NCBI GenBank assembly: GCA_947474005.1
Contig: CANJHI010000005.1
Coordinates: forward strand, 1-64,000
Direction: 5' to 3'
DNA length: 64,000 nt
Source of the DNA: Alphaproteobacteria bacterium
GTDB taxonomy: Bacteria; Pseudomonadota; Alphaproteobacteria; Reyranellales; Reyranellaceae
Below, piece after piece: positions 62,117 to 64,000 of the stretch. Numbering within the stretch: position 1 is the stretch's first letter; each line of letters begins with the position of its first letter. The translations under genes and the position numbers were made by a program. The notes under the pieces are model-generated. The model was given only the letters and a program-made list of their open reading frames with translations, did not search any database and was not told the origin of the DNA.

Positions 62117-62590
62117 CTATTTGAATTCGACGCTGACGATCTCGTAGGACTTCGCGCCGCGCGGTGTCTGGACCTCGACCTTGTCGCCGACGGTCTTGCC
62201 GATCAACGCCCGGCCGATCGGCGAGGTTACCGAGATGCTGCCCTTGTTGAGATCAGCCTCGTAGGGCCCGACGATCTGGTATTTCACCTTCTCCTCGGTG
62301 TCTTCGTCAGCCAATCGGACGGTGGCGCCAAACTTCACGATCTTGCCGGTGAGCTTGCTGAAGTCGATGACCTCGGCGCGCGAGATGATGCTCTCGACCT
62401 CGGCGATCCGGCCTTCGATGAAGCTCTGGCGTTCGCGGGCCGAGGTGTATTCGGCATTCTCCGAAAGATCGCCATGCTCGCGCGCCGCCGCGATCGCCTT
62501 GATGATCGACGGCCGCTCCACGCTCTTCAGGTGCTTTAGTTCATCCTCGAGGCTCTTCAGCCCTTCGGCCGTCGTCGGAACTCTTTCCAT
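62117..62590 (-). CDS. greA: Transcript cleavage factor GreA
   Basis: Rescues backtracked RNA polymerase by stimulating cleavage of the RNA 3' end. The 157-residue protein has the N-terminal coiled coil with the catalytic acidic tip ([19 protein letters not shown]: Asp and Glu of DLSENAEY) and the C-terminal FKBP-like domain ([30 protein letters not shown]: landmarks [14 protein letters not shown]). ATG 62590 ([18 protein letters not shown]) matches the family; an in-frame ATG at 62632 is not needed. It lies downstream of carB on the same strand, an arrangement common in alphaproteobacteria. Confidence 0.96.
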   Translation of the reverse strand: MERVPTTAEGLKSLEDELKHLKSVERPSIIKAIAAAREHGDLSENAEYTSARERQSFIEGRIAEVESIISRAEVIDFSKLTGKIVKFGATVRLADEDTEEKVKYQIVGPYEADLNKGSISVTSPIGRALIGKTVGDKVEVQTPRGAKSYEIVSVEFK

Positions 62591-62703
62591 TGTCGGATCG
62601 TCCTCAATGAATCGCACGGCGTCAACGACCAACGAATCCCATCAAGGGACCGGCTGACCACAGATCAGCCGGAATCGCCCTCGCGGAAGGTCGGGAGTGA
62701 CGC

Positions 62704-64000
62704 CTAGAATGCGGTCTTGAAGTAGGATTGCAAGGGCGCGACGTCCAGAGGACCTGCGTGCAGCGCCGCGATGCCTTCAACCGACGCCTTGGCGCCGGCG
62801 ACCGTCGTATAATAGGCGATTTTGTGCATTAGCGCCGTACGCCGGAGCGTGAAGCTGTCGGTGAGCGCCGTCGCCCCGTCGACGGTATTGAAGACGAGCT
62901 GGATCTTGCCGTCCTTCATCAGGTCGACGATGTGCGGTCGTCCTTCGAGCACCTTGTTGACCCGCTCGGCCGCGATCCCGTGCTTGCGCAGGAAGTCGGC
63001 GGTGCCGCCAGTCGCCACCACGGTGAAGCCGAGATCGATCAACCGCTTGACCGGCTTCACCATAGCGGCCTTGTCCGGGTCCTTGACCGAGACGAAGACG
63101 AGGCCTTCGAGCGGGACCTTGCTGCCGGCCCCGAGCTGTGATTTGGCGAAGGCGCGGCCGAAATTCGTATCGAGGCCCATGACCTCACCCGTCGAGCGCA
63201 TCTCGGGGCCGAGGATGATATCGACCCCGGGAAAACGGGCGAACGGAAAGACCGCTTCCTTGACCGCAACGTGCTTGCCGCGCACCTTCTTGATCGCCAG
63301 GGACTTCAGCGACTCGCCGACCATGAGGCGGGCGGCGTACTTGGCGATGGGCTGGCCGGTCGCCTTAGCGACGAACGGCACGGTGCGGCTGGCACGCGGA
63401 TTGACCTCGAGGACGTAGACCTCGCCGTCCTTGACCGCATACTGCACGTTCATCAAGCCCACGACCTTGAGCGCCTTGGCCATCGCCTCGGTCTGACGCT
63501 CGATCTGGGTCAGGATCTTCGACGGCAGCGAATGTGGCGGCAGCGAGCAGGCCGAGTCGCCGGAATGGATCCCCGCTTCCTCGATATGCTCCATGATCCC
63601 CGCAACGAAGACGTTCTGGTCCTTGTCGGCAAGCGCATCGACGTCGACCTCGATGGCATCACGAAGATAGGAATCGATCAGCACTGGCGTATCGCCCGAG
63701 ACCTTCACGGCATCGCGCGTATAGCGCTCGAGCCCGGCCCGATCATAGACGATCTGCATGGCGCGGCCGCCCAGGACATACGACGGCCGAATGACGACCG
63801 GATAGCCGATCCTCTCGGCGACAGCGACAGCCTGCTCCTGCGATGTCGCCGTGCCGTTGTCGGGTTGGCGGAGTTTCAGTTCGTGGATCAGCTTCTGGAA
63901 GCGATCGCGATCCTCGGCCAGATCGATGGCGTCGGGCGACGTGCCGAGAATGGGAATGCCCACTGCTTCGAGAGGCTTGGCGAGCTTGAGCGGCGTCTGG
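62704..64000 (-). CDS. carB: Carbamoyl-phosphate synthase large subunit (partial, C-terminal part)
   Basis: Makes carbamoyl phosphate for pyrimidine and arginine synthesis. The window holds about 432 C-terminal residues of a protein normally near 1080; the 5' part lies beyond 64000. The first residues read [22 protein letters not shown], the hallmark of the second ATP-grasp half. Then come [40 protein letters not shown] and the MGS-like allosteric domain with [16 protein letters not shown] and [10 protein letters not shown]. Truncation is by the window edge. 113 bp separate its stop from greA. Confidence 0.97.
   Translation of the reverse strand, partial: QTPLKLAKPLEAVGIPILGTSPDAIDLAEDRDRFQKLIHELKLRQPDNGTATSQEQAVAVAERIGYPVVIRPSYVLGGRAMQIVYDRAGLERYTRDAVKVSGDTPVLIDSYLRDAIEVDVDALADKDQNVFVAGIMEHIEEAGIHSGDSACSLPPHSLPSKILTQIERQTEAMAKALKVVGLMNVQYAVKDGEVYVLEVNPRASRTVPFVAKATGQPIAKYAARLMVGESLKSLAIKKVRGKHVAVKEAVFPFARFPGVDIILGPEMRSTGEVMGLDTNFGRAFAKSQLGAGSKVPLEGLVFVSVKDPDKAAMVKPVKRLIDLGFTVVATGGTADFLRKHGIAAERVNKVLEGRPHIVDLMKDGKIQLVFNTVDGATALTDSFTLRRTALMHKIAYYTTVAGAKASVEGIAALHAGPLDVAPLQSYFKTAF

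Overview
The window is a GC-rich, densely coded chromosome segment of an alphaproteobacterium. The evidence is a colinear mraZ-to-ftsZ division/cell-wall (dcw) cluster, a class A RNase P RNA, an aa3-type cytochrome oxidase assembly cluster (ctaC-D-B-coxF-G-E with SURF1 and thrC), meso-diaminopimelate-type MurE, and Bug-type solute receptors. A soil or freshwater member related to Reyranella or other Rhodospirillales/Hyphomicrobiales is my guess; no rRNA or tRNA is present to test it. There is no phage, insertion sequence, CRISPR array or plasmid gene, so this looks like core and lightly accessory chromosome. Layout. (1) 1-18172, minus strand: sixteen dcw genes in the order mraZ, rsmH, ftsL, ftsI, murE, murF, mraY, murD, ftsW, murG, murC, murB, ddl, ftsQ, ftsA, ftsZ (ftsZ runs off the left edge). 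Most junctions are 4-bp ATGA/GTGA overlaps, so the block is translationally coupled. It makes UDP-MurNAc-pentapeptide and lipid II and then the divisome that uses them. Upstream lie four 10-bp-period GGGA repeats (a likely MraZ box), a short palindrome and rnpB. (2) 18812-20959: an AmpD-like amidase, a TerB/DnaJ co-chaperone and a TSUP transporter, divergent from uvrB and a secreted alpha/beta hydrolase. (3) 24146-28847: an ArsR/AHSA1/DUF1801 stress-type operon, then an SsuBC/ThiXZ-like ABC permease and ATPase with an intradiol dioxygenase and an acetyltransferase. (4) 29014-40890: an AspH/LpxO-like hydroxylase, then M16 protease, thrC, DUF1272, M32 carboxypeptidase, SURF1, DUF983 and the cytochrome c oxidase genes, including a 50-residue CoxF-like gene. 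(5) 41194-50620: a secreted cyclophilin, an NTF2-fold protein, an MECR-like enoyl reductase, then a circularly permuted ATP-grasp / Alpha-E / transglutaminase-like trio, aspartate aminotransferase and an atypical EF-G paralogue. The transglutaminase-like protein lacks the catalytic Cys, and the EF-G paralogue lacks the catalytic His of translational GTPases. (6) 50716-57170: an exported thioredoxin-like protein, a DUF962 membrane protein, MsrP, and a five-gene CoA-catabolism operon (Bug receptor, enoyl-CoA hydratase, GIY-YIG-like small protein, acyl-CoA dehydrogenase, class III CoA-transferase). (7) 57174-64000: a DUF6492-like protein, a candidate small RNA with a strong terminator, LysR, thioredoxin reductase, Lrp, a SnoaL-like protein, YciB/IspZ, GreA and the C-terminal part of CarB. 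Intergenic spaces carry several large imperfect palindromes (26538, 29919, 44936, 48177) that look like dispersed REP-type repeats, and several short perfect palindromes that could be operators. I see no single dramatic new system. The best candidates for something undescribed are the ATP-grasp/Alpha-E/pseudo-transglutaminase trio with the neighbouring His-less EF-G, and the candidate sRNA at 58173-58300.
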